DNA of 64,000 bases, taken from the NCBI GenBank assembly GCA_001549895.1, contig AP014719.1:3162001-3226000 (forward strand), given 5' to 3'. This stretch comes from Arthrobacter sp. Hiyo8 (GTDB lineage Bacteria; Actinomycetota; Actinomycetes; Actinomycetales; Micrococcaceae). The notes beneath the pieces were generated by a model that saw only the letters and a program-made list of their open reading frames with translations, had not been told where the DNA came from and ran no database searches. How positions within the stretch are numbered: the stretch's first letter is position 1; each line of letters begins with the position of its first letter. Position numbers and translations under genes: made by a program. Below are positions 19,266 through 33,801 of the stretch, one piece after another.

Positions 19266-20618
19266 TTACTTGAAGAGGTTGTTGACCTGGTTGTTGGCGT
19301 CGGAGAGGGAGCTGGCCGGCTTCTTGCCGCTCAGTACTGCGTCCATTGCGGGCTTCATGATGCCGTCAACTTTGGCAGCCTTGTCCGCGATGGGGAAGAG
19401 GAACGTGGTCCCGTCTTTGACCTGCTGGGTGAAAGCGGAGACGTCAACACCCTTGGCCGCGAACGCCTTGGCGGCCAGGTCAGAGGACGTGCTGATCGCC
19501 GGGAACACAACAGCCTTGTTGGCGACGACGTCCTGGCAAGCCGACGAGCCAAGGTACTCGACCCACTTGGTGGCCGCTGCCGGGTTCTTGGTGCCTGCCC
19601 AGATGGAGTCGGCGAGGCCATTGAACATGGACGCGCGCTTACCGCTCGGACCAACCGGCGTGGGGGCGATTCCGGTCTGGATGCCCTTGTAGGCGGTGTA
19701 CTGGCCGATCATCCATGAGCCGCTGGTGTTGATTGCGGCCTTGCCCGCGCCGAAGTTGTCCGACACGCTGGCGCCTACCGTTGTTTCGAGTTTGGGCATG
19801 TAGCCCTTGTCCGCCAGTCCTGCCCACCAGGCGATGGTTTCCTGGAACTTGGGGTCGTCGTAGTTGAACTTGGTGCCCCACGGGTTCTTGTCGGTAGCGG
19901 TCCAGCCCGTAGTGGCTGCGAGGAAGCTCCATTGGGTCTGGCCCTGGCCGGAACCGGAGGACTCCAAGCCCAAGCCGTAGACGGCCACATTGTTCTTGTC
20001 GAAGCCGGCTTCGTCTCCGCGCTTGCCGTTCTTGTCCACGGTCAGGTGGGCAATGGTCTTTTCGTAGCTGCCGCCGTCCTTGGGGTTCCAATCGAGCTTG
20101 GCCATCTGCTCGGCGGTGATCCCGGCGGAGTCAGTCATCGCCTTGTTGTAGAAGAGGCTGATGGTGTCCCAGTCCTTCGGGAGGCCGTAGCGCTTGCCGT
20201 CTTGGCCCACCCAGAGATCGGCCAGGCCCTTGTTGTAGCTGTCCAGCTTGACGCCGTCCTTGGCTACGGCATCGTCGAGGGCCAGCAACTGCTTCTTGGA
20301 AGCAAACTCCGGGTACTTGGACAGGTGGTCGGTGAAGACGTCCGGGGCGGTGCCGGACACGAAGCCGTTGGTCAGGGTGGTCCAGTAGTCGTCCCAGCCG
20401 CGCTGGGTGATTTTGACCGTGATGTTCGGGTTTGCCTTGGTGAAGTCGCTCGCGCACTGCTGGTATGCCGGGAGCTGGTTGGCATCCCACAGCCAGTAGT
20501 TGATCTCGCCCTTTGCTTCGCTGGAGACGGGGGTGGAACCGCCACAGGCGGAGAGTGACAGCGCGGCTGCGGCAGCGACGGCGACGGCGGCTGCGACGGT
20601 GCCAATGGATTTCTTCAT
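19266..20618 (-). CDS. Sugar-binding lipoprotein of ABC importer (alpha-galactoside)
   Basis: 450 aa, intact. Signal peptide MKKSIGTVAAAVAVAAAAAL ends in a lipobox LSAC at about residue 28, giving a membrane-attached lipoprotein. The rest is a family 1 extracellular solute-binding fold (INYWLWDANQ, TAPDVFTDH, LPKDWDTISLFYNKA, AINTSGSWMIGQY, WVEYLGSS). Placement between two permease genes and a GH36 gene suggests raffinose/melibiose-type ligands (inference). The ATPase is missing, as usual for systems sharing an MsiK-type ATPase. Gap to the upstream permease is 50 bp. Confidence 0.92.
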   Translation of the reverse strand: MKKSIGTVAAAVAVAAAAALSLSACGGSTPVSSEAKGEINYWLWDANQLPAYQQCASDFTKANPNITVKITQRGWDDYWTTLTNGFVSGTAPDVFTDHLSKYPEFASKKQLLALDDAVAKDGVKLDSYNKGLADLWVGQDGKRYGLPKDWDTISLFYNKAMTDSAGITAEQMAKLDWNPKDGGSYEKTIAHLTVDKNGKRGDEAGFDKNNVAVYGLGLESSGSGQGQTQWSFLAATTGWTATDKNPWGTKFNYDDPKFQETIAWWAGLADKGYMPKLETTVGASVSDNFGAGKAAINTSGSWMIGQYTAYKGIQTGIAPTPVGPSGKRASMFNGLADSIWAGTKNPAAATKWVEYLGSSACQDVVANKAVVFPAISTSSDLAAKAFAAKGVDVSAFTQQVKDGTTFLFPIADKAAKVDGIMKPAMDAVLSGKKPASSLSDANNQVNNLFK

Positions 20619-20668
20619 GGTGGACCTTTCAGGGGGTTGCGATGGAACGGGGCGGTGCTGGGGATGAC

Positions 20669-21626
20669 TTACTTGATGCCGGAGAAGCCGATGGAGTTGA
20701 CCACCTTCTTGCCGAAGGCGATGAAGAGGATCAGGACGGGCAGCGCTGCCACGAGGGTGGCGGCCATGAGCCCACTCCAGTCCGGCGCCCTTGCGGGGAC
20801 TGGGACTTGAAGACGCCCAGTCCCACGGTGAGGACGCGGACACTTTCGTCCTGGCCCACCAGGAGCGGCCAGAAGTACTCGTTCCACTGACCGATGAAGG
20901 TCAGCAGGGCCAGGGTGGCCAGGGGTGCTGCGGCGTTGGGGATCACGATCTGGAAGAAGATCCGGAGGTGCTTGGCGCCGTCGAGCATGGCTGCCTCTTC
21001 CACTTCGCGGGACATGCTCAGGAAGAACTGGCGCAGGAAGAAGATGGCGAACGGGGTCATGAACATGAAGGGCAGTGCCAGCCCGGCGAAGGTGTTGAGC
21101 AGGCCCAGGTTCTTGATCATCAGGAAGTTGGGCAGGGCGGTGAAGATCGGCGGGACCATCATGGTGGCCAGGAAGATCGCGAACACCTTGTTCCGGCCGG
21201 GCCAGCGCAGGCGGGAAAAGGCGTAGGCGGCCATTGCGCTGAAGAACACCTGGCCTGCGGTGGTCATGGTGGCGAAGACGATCGAGTTGCGCAGGTAGAG
21301 CCAGAAGTTGATGTCAGCGCCGGAACCGCCTTCGGCGATTGCCTGCTCGGGCTCTGTAGCCCGAAGACCCGCTGGAACGCGCCCCAGCTGAAGTCCGCGG
21401 GAAGGAGGTTGCCGGCGTTCGAGGCGAGCGAATGGTTGCTGGACAGTGCAGTCCGGAGCATCCAGAGGAACGGGGCGAGGGTGACCACGACGGCGATCGC
21501 TACGAGGACCCAGGCACCTGCGCGGCGCCAGTTGAAGGGTTTCGTGCGGGGGCGGCGCGATTGCGGAGAGCCGACGACGGCGGTGGCGGACTCGCGCGAA
21601 CGGCGGGAATTGGTGGAGGTACTCAT
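20669..21626 (-). CDS. ABC sugar permease, MalG type
   Basis: Inner-membrane permease with six predicted helices and the EAA loop EEAAMLDGAKHLRIFFQIVI. N-terminus MSTSTNSRRSRESATAVV is cytoplasmic and basic. Single-base breaks near 21355 (after VFGLQ) and near 20790 (after SQSPQGR) split it; restored, the end reads GLMAATLVAALPVLILFIAF. About 319 aa. Stop to start distance from the upstream malF-type gene is 12 bp. Confidence 0.9.
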
Positions 21627-21638
21627 GGCGGGGCTTCC

Positions 21639-22577
21639 TTAGTCCAGGTCCGTCTCGTTGCCTTTGAGGAACTTCATCTGGATGAAGGCCACGAGGCGAG
21701 AATGATGAAGAGAATGACGGACAGCGCTGAGGCGTAGCCGAAATCGGACTCGCCGAACGCCTTTTGGTAGATGTACATCTGGATGACCCGGGAGGCATTG
21801 ACGGGTCCGCCTCCGGTAGTCACGGCAACGGTGTCGAAGACCTGGAATGAACCGATGACGGTGACCACAAGGACCAGGACCAGCACCGGGCGAAGGAGCG
21901 GCATGGTGATGCTCCAGAAGGTCCGGGTGGGGAGGCGCCGTCAAGGTTGGCTACCTCGTAGACGTGGTTGGGGATGGCCTGCAGGCCGGCGAAGATCAGC
22001 AGGGCCGTGTAGCCCATGTGCCGCCACACGTTGACGAAGGCGATAGTCGGAATGGCCCATTGATCGCTGCCGAAGAAGGCGATGCGGGGCAGGCCCATCC
22101 AGTTGATGATCTCGTTCACGATGCCCAGCTGGTAGTCCAGCATCCAGAACCAGAGCAGCGCGACGATCACGTTAGCCACGAGGAACGGCAGCAACAGGAC
22201 GCCGCGGATGAAGGTGGACTTGGCCACGCGGTGCATGAGGAGCGCGAGTCCGATGGCGATGACGGTCTGGAAACCGATGTTCAGTGCAACGTATTGGACG
22301 GTGACGGCCATCGCGTTCCAGAACAGGTCGTCGCTGAAGATCGACGTGTAGTTCTTCAGGCCGATCCAGGTGGGATCACCCAGGATGCTGTACTCGGTGA
22401 AGCTGAGGTAGATGCCCCGGATGGTGGGGACGAGGAAGAAAAGAACAAAGCCGATCATCGCCGGGAAGATGAAGAGCAACGCGATCTTCAAGTCACCGAT
22501 CCGGCGGATGCCGAACCTTTTTGGTTTGCCCGGTTGGGGAAGCGCGGCGGGCTCCGCTTGTTTGGCAAGGTGGTCAT
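21639..22577 (-). CDS. ABC sugar permease, MalF type
   Basis: First gene of the alpha-galactoside operon. Six membrane helices; the EAA loop includes YEVANLDGASP. The start is read as ATG at 22577 (MTTLPNKRSPPRFPNRANQK), needing one added base near 22515-22520 to join FGIRRIGDLKIALLFIFP; the alternative start inside, MKIALLFIFP at 22491, would avoid this. Further breaks near 21935 and 21695 are needed to join TMPLLRPVLVLVLVV and VAFIQMKFLKGNETDLD. A Crp/GlxR-like site, a LacI-type operator and a good promoter lie directly upstream. Confidence 0.85.
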
Positions 22578-22595
22578 CTTCGACCCTTTCCTGAC

Positions 22596-22611
22596 TGTGA
22601 TGTGGGTTACA
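22596..22611. promoter_or_regulatory. Crp/GlxR-like site before the alpha-galactoside operon
   Basis: TGTGA-TGTGGG-TTACA, nine of ten consensus bases of TGTGA-N6-TCACA. It lies 19 bp upstream of the permease start and downstream of the predicted -10, a position fitting repression rather than activation. Confidence 0.45.
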
Positions 22612-22621
22612 ACTGATGGAA

Positions 22622-22650
22622 ATCTACACGAGTAGATATGAAGGGGTCAA
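22622..22650 (-). promoter_or_regulatory. Promoter with overlapping LacI-type operator, alpha-galactoside operon
   Basis: On the minus strand -35 TTGACC (22645-22650) and -10 GTAGAT (22622-22627) are 17 bp apart. The palindrome ATCTACACGAGTAGAT (22622-22637, 7 of 8 pairs) with a central CG covers the -10 and part of the spacer, the classic place for a LacI-family repressor. The matching regulator is encoded at 24019. Confidence 0.65.
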
Positions 22651-22697
22651 GTGTTATTGTGAACTTTTGTTCGATTATTTTGGATTTATTGCTTTTT

Positions 22698-22713
22698 ATT
22701 GACTCGAGTAGAT
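22698..22713. promoter_or_regulatory. Second LacI-type operator, before the oxidoreductase gene
   Basis: ATTGACTCGAGTAGAT shares the half-site CGAGTAGAT with the operator at 22622-22637; 6 of 8 palindrome positions pair. The 76-bp centre-to-centre distance could allow looping and joint control of both divergent units. Confidence 0.5.
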
Positions 22714-22805
22714 CCCAGTGATTCACTGGCCTGAGTCACTCGTCGAGCCTCTCCGGGCGCGGCGATGGCATTCTGAAGCCAGCCACACGAATCGAAGGGC
22801 TAACA

Positions 22806-24005
22806 ATGACGTTTTCAATGGGAGTACTAGGCCTCGGCCAGTTCGGGGCCAATTCGCCCACCTCTTCAAGCTCCACCCCGGGGTTTCCGCGGTCTACGCA
22901 GTGGACGAGCTCCCTGAACGGGCGTCCAAAGCTGTTGAACAGCTGGGGCTCGACGGCACTATGGGCAGTTTCGACGAGCTGCTGGCCTCCGACGTCGACG
23001 CCGTCGCTATCTTCACGCAACGCTGGACGCACGGGCCCTTGGTGATCAAGGCGCTGCGCGCCGGAAAGCACGTCTATTCGGCTGTTCCGATGGCAATCTC
23101 GGAGGAACAGATCGCCGGGATCATCGACGCCGTGCGTGAAACCAAGCTTGTCTATGCCATGGGAGAGACCAGCTTCTACAACCCCGCAACCGTCTATGCG
23201 CGCAAGCAGCACGCCGCCGGCAAGTTCGGCCGCATCTTCTACACCGAAGGCGACTACGTCCACGACATGGACCTGGGCTTCTACGAGGCCTACCAGTACA
23301 GCGGCGGCGAAAACTGGAAAGCAACCGCCAGCTACCCGCCCATGCTGTACCCGACGCACGCCATCGGAGGCGTGCTGGGCGCCATACCGGGCCACGCTGT
23401 GAGCGTCAGCTGCATCGGCGTCAAGGACGATCGCGGCGACGGCGTCTTCGACAAGGAAGTCAGCATGTTCGACAACGACTTCTCCAACGCCACTGCGCTG
23501 TTCGAAATGAACGACGGCGGCGCGATGCGCACCAACGAGATGCGCCGCGTCGGCTACCCCTCGCATATCCGCGAATCGCGCTTCCGCTTCTTCGGCACGG
23601 AGGCAAGCTTCGAGCAGCTGGCCACCACCACGCTGTGGCAGGACAAGGAGGGGTCCTGGACGTCTCGGACCAGGTGGAGACCAAGCCGAGCATGTCGGCC
23701 GATGACCCCTCGTTGGCGGACGTCGCCCCGAACTTCGCGGTGCGTTCATCTCCGGCCTCGCTCCGGTGCACGACGCCGGACGGCTCCCCGTTGAATTCGA
23801 GGGAGCCCCCACCGGGCACGAAGGCAGCCACCAGTTCCTGGTGGACGACTTCGTCACGGCCGTGAACAAGGGAAGCCTTCCTCCGGTCAACGCGTGGGTG
23901 GCGGCGCGCTTCACGCTCCCCGGCGTCGTGGCGCACGAGTCCGCGCTCCGCGGCGGGGAACGGCTCCCCATCCGCGATTTCGGCGATGCTCCGGAGGCTT
24001 TGTAG
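22806..24005 (+). CDS. Gfo/Idh/MocA-family oxidoreductase
   Basis: NAD(P)-dependent sugar or cyclitol dehydrogenase family. Start MTFSMGVLGLGQFG at 22806 with the Rossmann GLGQFG loop. The body from about 22850 to 23650 is in one frame (VYAVDELPERASKAVEQLG, AGKHVYSAVPMA with the conserved K/P pattern, TSFYNPATVYARKQ), then frames shift near 23650 and near 23750 to reach HDAGRLPVEFEG and LPPVNAWVAARFTLPG. An early break near 22850 joins the Rossmann loop to FAHLFKLHPG. With these restored it is about 400 aa. It is divergent from the alpha-galactoside operon and shares its LacI operators, so it may oxidise a galactoside or released sugar (inference). Confidence 0.82.
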
Positions 24006-24018
24006 CTAGCATGATCCA

Positions 24019-25036
24019 ATGACTACTTCGGCAGTGCACACCCCGCGCGGACCGGTGACGCGCAAAGACGTGGCCCGGTACGCCGGGTGAGCACCGCCGT
24101 CGTGAGCTATGTGGTGAACGGCGGCCCCAAGAAGGTGGCGCCGGCAACGGAAGCGAAGGTCCAAGAGGCCATCCGGATCCTGGGATACCGGCCGAATGCC
24201 GCGGCGCGTGCGCTCAAAATGGGATCCAACCAGACCATCGGCCTCGTGATTCCGGACTCCAGCAACCCCTTCTGGGCCCTGCTGGGACACGCTGTGGAAG
24301 TGGCTGCCGCCGAGCGCGGCTATGCCTTGCTGCTGACGAATTCCGACAACAAGCTGGACTCCGAACGCCGCCACATCCGCAACCTCGCTGACCGGCAGGT
24401 TGATGGCGTGGTCCTGGCCAGCGTCATGTTCGAACCCGATCTACTGGAGCTTTTCGGCACTGAAATCCGCTCGGTCCTGCTGAACCATGCCTCGATCGCC
24501 CCTGGTTTCAACAGCGTCGGAGTGGACCTTGAGGCCGGAGCCCGCTTGGCCGTGGAACATTTGATCGGCCACGGACACACCAACATCGGACTCGCCATGG
24601 GCATCACGGCGGACAACGTGACGGACGGACGGGAAGAGGGGTGGCTGCGTGCTCTGCAAGCCGCCGGTCTGCCTCCTGGACCCCTTGCACGCGACGGTTT
24701 CGACCGCCCCGGGGCTATGCTGCCGGACGGCGCCTCCTGGCCTCTGCCAACCGTCCGACGGCGATCTTCGCCAGCTCCGATATGCAGGCAATCGGGGTCC
24801 TGCGGGCAATCCGCGAGGCAGGTCTCTCCGTTCCGGAGGATATCGCCGTGGCGTCCTTCGACGGCTCGGTTGAGGCTGAATACACCTGGCCGGCCCTGAC
24901 CACGGTGGAACAGCCGGTGTGGGAGATGGCAGAGGCCGCAGTATCCGCGCTGGTGGGCGAGAACCGCAACGAACCCCCGCAGCACAGGGTCTTCCCCACC
25001 CAGCTCCGCATCCGCCAATCGTGCGGGTGCCCGTAA
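24019..25036 (+). CDS. LacI-family transcriptional repressor
   Basis: N-terminal helix-turn-helix VTRKDVARYAGVSTAVVSYV with hinge helix PNAAARALKMG, followed by a periplasmic-binding-like sensor domain (NQTIGLVIPDSSNPFWALL, VDGVVLAS, AIFASSDMQAIGVLRAIRE, FDGSVEAEYTWPALTTV). Ends in the QSCGC motif common in the family. The frame breaks at about 24086 (GGG needs to be GGGG: the local reading is CCGGGTGAGC, which gives a stop) and near 24712. Restored length about 339 aa. It follows the oxidoreductase gene by 13 bp and most likely represses both it and the divergent alpha-galactoside operon through the operators at 22622 and 22698. Confidence 0.9.
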
Positions 25037-25055
25037 CGCCTTCCCCGCCCACGCG

Positions 25056-25835
25056 TTAGTGAGCGGCGATCCTGAGCTTTCCGACGCCGTCGGCGAGGAT
25101 GCGCCGGGCATCCTCGCCGAGGTGCGAGTCCGTCACGAGTACGTCGGCTTCCTCCAGCTGGGCAATCGATGCAATGCCGACAGTTCCCCACTTGCTGTGG
25201 TCCGCCAAGACCACCACGTTGCGTGACGCGCTGATGAACGCCCGGTTGGTTTCGGCTTCCTGCAGGTTCGGCGTGGTGAATCCGGCGTCCGCATCCATGC
25301 CGTGGACGCCCAGGAACAACATGTCCAAATGCAGTTGCTTCAGCGCGGCCGTCGCGATGGGACCCACCAGAGCGTCCGACGGCGTGCGCTCGCCGCCCGT
25401 CACGATGACCGGGAAAGCCTCCCGCGAACCCGAGGCGTTGTGGAAGAGATCCGCAATCCTGATGGAGTTCGTCACCACCGTGATCCGCGGGCCTTCCAGG
25501 AGTACCTTGGCGAGCTCGTAGGTGGTGGTTCCGGCGCTCAAGCCCACGGCCATGCCTTCGTGGACCAGGGTGGCGGCCTCGACGGCGATCGCGTGCTTTT
25601 CGTCGACCAGTTGGGTGGATTTCAGCTCAAAGCCGGGCTCGTGGGTCCGGGCATCGCCCGGTATCTTGGCCCCGCCATGGATGCGCTCGACGAGCCCGGA
25701 CTCCTCAAGCGACTCGATGTCGCGCCGAACAGTCATGGCTGAGACGCCCAGCAGTTGCGCGAGGTCCGAGACGCGGACAACGCGTTCACGCTGGACGGCG
25801 TCGACTATGGCGGTGTGGCGGGCTGCCTGAAGCAT
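25056..25835 (-). CDS. DeoR-family transcriptional regulator
   Basis: 259 aa, intact. N-terminal DeoR helix-turn-helix with VSDLAQLLGVSAMTVRRDIE and ERIHGGA, then the sugar-phosphate-sensing DeoRC domain (GLSAGTTTYELAKVL, VVTNSIRIADLF, GVHGMDADAGFTTPNLQEAE, VVLADHSKWG). It is the last gene of the beta-galactoside operon, 29 bp after the GH42 gene, and probably represses it in response to a sugar phosphate. ATG at 25835 (MLQAARHTAIVDAVQ) is the family-like start. Confidence 0.93.
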   Translation of the reverse strand: MLQAARHTAIVDAVQRERVVRVSDLAQLLGVSAMTVRRDIESLEESGLVERIHGGAKIPGDARTHEPGFELKSTQLVDEKHAIAVEAATLVHEGMAVGLSAGTTTYELAKVLLEGPRITVVTNSIRIADLFHNASGSREAFPVIVTGGERTPSDALVGPIATAALKQLHLDMLFLGVHGMDADAGFTTPNLQEAETNRAFISASRNVVVLADHSKWGTVGIASIAQLEEADVLVTDSHLGEDARRILADGVGKLRIAAH

Positions 25836-25864
25836 CGGAGCCTTTCTGGACGGACGGCGGGTGG

Positions 25865-28829
<2,965 letters not shown>

Positions 28830-28833
<4 letters not shown>

Positions 28834-29827
28834 GCCTTGCTCTCCTTGCCGAAGGTGCGGATGAGGTAGAAGACGATGGGGATCAGCGAGATGACCAGGA
28901 GAATGACCGCGAGGGACGAACCGACGCCGATCACCTGGCCTTCGCCGATCAGGTTCTGGATCACCAGGGCGCTGATCAATTCAAGGCCGTTGGTCCCTCG
29001 GTTGATGACGTACACAATGTCGAAGGCACGGAGCGACTCGATGATCGTGATCACCACGATCACGATGTTCACAGGGCGCATAGCCGGAAGACGATGCGGA
29101 AGAACGTCTGCGCCGCGCTGGCGCCGTCAATCGACGCCGCTTCCCGCAGCGAGGGTCCACGCCCTTGAGCCCGGCCAAGTACAGGATCATGACGTAGCCC
29201 GCGTGGCGCCACGTTGCCGCAACCATGGCCGCCCAGATATTCACGTTCGAATTCCGAACCAGTCCACGGCTTGTGGTGTGCCCGCCGTGCCCAGGAGGTA
29301 GTTCAGCAGTCCGCTGTCCCGGTTGTAGAAAAGCTGCCAGATGATGCCGATGAGGGCCAGCGACAACATGACCGGCGTAAAGAAGATGCTCTGGTAGATC
29401 TTGCTGCCGCGGATCTTCTGGTCCAGGAGCACTGCCAGCAGCAGGCCGAGGGTGTTGCGATCAGGGCCAGGAAGACGAGCCAGAGGACGTTGTGTTGAAT
29501 GGCGGCCAGAAAGGGGATAGTCCTGGACCACGTAGTGGTAATTGTCCGTCCCTGCGGCCTTGATGTCCTTCAGGTCCAGGCCGTTCCAGCGGGTGAAGCT
29601 CAGCGCGATGGAGAAGAGCGTGGGCAGCCAGACAAGCAGGAGCTGGATCAGGGTAGGCACGCCCACCATGATGGCGAGGACGAATTTGTCGCGGCGCGTG
29701 AGGCGGCGGACCCTGCCTGCTTTGCCGGTCCGCCTGCCGGTGCCGGCTGGCTCTTGCCGGCCGTGGTTCGCCCGGCAGCACCGGGTTCGCTGTCCGGTGC
29801 TGCCGGTTTCTCGGCGGTAGTACTCAT
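28830..29827 (-). CDS. ABC sugar permease, MalF type (beta-galactoside system)
   Basis: Start MSTTAEKPAAPDSEPGAAGR, a Pro/Ala-rich cytoplasmic lead, then six membrane helices (VLAIMVGVPTLIQLLLVWLP, FFTPVMLSLALIGIIWQLFY, IWAAMVAATWRHAGYVMILY and others) and EAA loop LREAASIDGASAAQTFFRI. The frame is broken about four times (near 29510, 29465, 29250-29255, and 29085-29155), each fitted by one added base. The C-terminal part ending IRTFGKESKA is intact. It follows the binding-protein gene by 14 bp. Confidence 0.85.
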
Positions 29828-29841
29828 GGGGATTCCTTCAG

Positions 29842-31155
29842 CTACTGGGCTGCGTAAAGGGTCTTGGCCTGCGCTTCAAGGTTCTTGACGTCTACGGTGC
29901 CGTCCTTGATGAAGGACTGCAGCGCGGGGATCATTACGTTGTTGGCCATGGCAGGGAGGGCGTCACGGTCCAGGAACTGGCTGATGTACTTGGCGTTGGA
30001 GATGGTGTCTGCACACTTCTTGTTCAGCGGGGTGAACTTTGACGTGTCGGCGCCCTTGACGGTGGCGATGTTGGAGCCATCCACGGCTGAATAGGCGTTC
30101 TGGCCTTCGGCGGATCCCATGAACGCCAGGAAGTCGTGAGCCGCCTTGTTGTCGCCGCCCTTCTTGGACAGGAGCAATCCGTCGATGGGGGCCTCGACGG
30201 CGTCGGTGCCTTCCACCGCGATTTCCGGGAACGGAAGAAATCGATGTCCGCCAGCACGGCGGGTCCGTGAATTGCTGGGTCACGAACGAACCCAACAGGT
30301 ACATGCCGGTCTTCTTGGCTTCGAGTGCCTTGGCCGCGTCCTGCCAGGTCTGGCCGAGGGCATTGGGGTCCTGGAACGGCAGGAGGGCCTTCCAGGTGTC
30401 GAAGACGTCGCTGACCTTCTTCTGGTCCCAGCTTTCCTTGTGGGCGGTCAGGTCCACGTGGAACTGGTAGCCGTTGAGGCGCATGTTGATGTAGTCGAAG
30501 GTGCCCATGGCCGGCCAGCCGTCCTTGTCCGCGAAGCCGATGGGGATGATGCCGTCGGTCTTCATCTTCGTGGCCAAGGTCTTCAGCTCATCGAAGGTCT
30601 TGGGGACTGCGTAGCCCTTCTCGGCCCAGAAGCTCTTCCGGTAGAAGAAGCCCCACGGGTAGTTGTAGTTGGGGACCAGGTACATCTTGCCGTCCGGGCC
30701 GGTGGAGGCCTTCTTCATGGCGTCGGAGAAGTTGCTGCCGATCGTTGCCCATACGTCGTCTACGGGAGCCAGGAGGCCCTTGCCCGCGTAGTACTGCATG
30801 CGGTAGCCGGCGAACCACGTGAAGGCATCGTCCGGCTGCCCTGGAGGTAGGAGTTGATCTTGTTCTGGAAGTCGTTGTGCGGGACGACGTTGGTGGCCAC
30901 CGTGATGCCGGACTTCTTGGTGAAGGCATCGGTGACGGCTTTGTAGGCGGCCTTGGGAACGTCGTCCGAGGAACCTGAACCGAAGGTCAGGCTGTTCGAG
31001 GAAGCTCCGGGAGCCGGTCCGGAACCGCCAGTGCAAGCAGCCAGCAGCGGAATGCCGGCGAGCCCAGCAGCGCCTATACCGAGCGTTTTCAGGATGGTGC
31101 GGCGTCCAGGGCCGGCGTTGTAGGCCGACTGGAACGGGTCAAGATTCGCTGCCAT
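29842..31155 (-). CDS. Sugar-binding lipoprotein of ABC importer, Tat-type signal
   Basis: First gene of the beta-galactoside operon. The N-terminus MAANLDPFQSAYNAGPGRRT leads into GRRTILKTLGIGAAGLAGIP and lipobox LLAAC, a twin-arginine signal with a lipoprotein cleavage site, so it is probably exported folded and lipid-anchored. The rest is a family 1 solute-binding fold (VPNYNYPWGFFYRKSFW, FDELKTLATKM, MGTFDYINMRLNGY, GKALEAKKTG-like segment). Breaks near 30838 and near 30260 need one base each. ATG at 31155 has GGGAG upstream. Ligand inferred as a beta-galactoside from the downstream GH42. Confidence 0.9.
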
Positions 31156-31181
31156 GTTCTCTCCCTTGAAAGCGTGGTGCT

Positions 31182-31197
31182 TGTGAGTTATCTCACG
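31182..31197. promoter_or_regulatory. Crp/GlxR-like site before the beta-galactoside operon
   Basis: TGTGA-GTTATC-TCACG, nine of ten consensus bases, 26 bp upstream of the binding-protein start. On the minus strand a TATAGT -10-like box lies just upstream of it (within 31205-31215), so the site would sit downstream of the promoter core. The surrounding AT-rich region 31199-31260 also has repeated AGAAC words that could be DeoR sites. Confidence 0.5.
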
Positions 31198-31281
31198 TAG
31201 AACTCGACTATAACCGCTCAAAAGAGAACATGAAAGAACTAAATATAACATTCTTGCGACGGCGGGTTTTAAGACAAGAAC

Positions 31282-31307
31282 GGCGGTCCTCCCGGGAGAG
31301 AACCGCC
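31282..31307 (-). terminator. Terminator-like hairpin
   Basis: GGCGGT-TCTC-TCCCGG-GAGG-ACCGCC on the minus strand followed by GTTCTTGTCTT, 46 bp after the acs stop. The stem is about 10 bp with one mismatch. Confidence 0.6.
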
Positions 31308-31352
31308 GACCTTGCGTGGTGCCTTGGCGCTTTTGTTTGCTTGGAGCAGAGC

Positions 31353-33380
<2,028 letters not shown>

Positions 33381-33801
33381 GTGAACCTCATCATTCATCG
33401 ATCTCTGCCGCGCGGTTGTCCCGTGTCGGGGCCGCCCACGCGCCAATCGTGCACGGCGTTGGGCTGCGGCGCCTCACGGGATTCCGCAAAGAGCTTTTCC
33501 GGAACCCACCTTAGCGTTTTGAGCCGACAACAAGTGTCTGCGGTCACAATCCGGACCGTGAGCGGCCGGTGATTCGCGCCGAACGGTGCTGAAGGCTTTC
33601 GCTTGGCTCCCAAGGCGGGGAATATTACGGCGCGGCGTGCCTGCCTCCGCGCCGATGCCAACTAGTGGACTGTCAGATGCGTGGCATAGGCTGAAGAGGT
33701 CTCGAGACGCGAGAACTTGCCGCCCGGTCCGGCCCGGAAATTACTGGGTGCAGCCTTGGGCGGCGGCGTCCGGAACACCGCCGTACTAAGGAGATTTGCA
33801 C
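33381..33801. other. 421-bp divergent intergenic region
   Basis: No gene is supported here; open frames in it are short and lack family resemblance. It should hold the acs promoter (minus) and that of the membrane protein gene (plus). The only site I can name is the Crp/GlxR-like one at 33533. AAGGAG at 33788-33793 is the ribosome site of the gene at 33802. Confidence 0.6.
33533..33548. promoter_or_regulatory. Candidate Crp/GlxR site upstream of acs
   Basis: AGTGT-CTGCGG-TCACA, eight of ten consensus bases, about 155 bp upstream of the acs start. In corynebacteria GlxR controls acetate genes, which makes it plausible. Confidence 0.35.

Noticed and set aside
24019..24090. LacI gene ending in an early stop (truncated pseudogene)
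   Set aside because: The stop follows a GGG run; one more G gives an intact helix-turn-helix and 250 further conserved codons. Fits the general homopolymer pattern.
33395..33661. 88-aa minus-strand frame in the acs upstream region
   Set aside because: No ribosome site, no family resemblance and it covers the likely acs promoter region.
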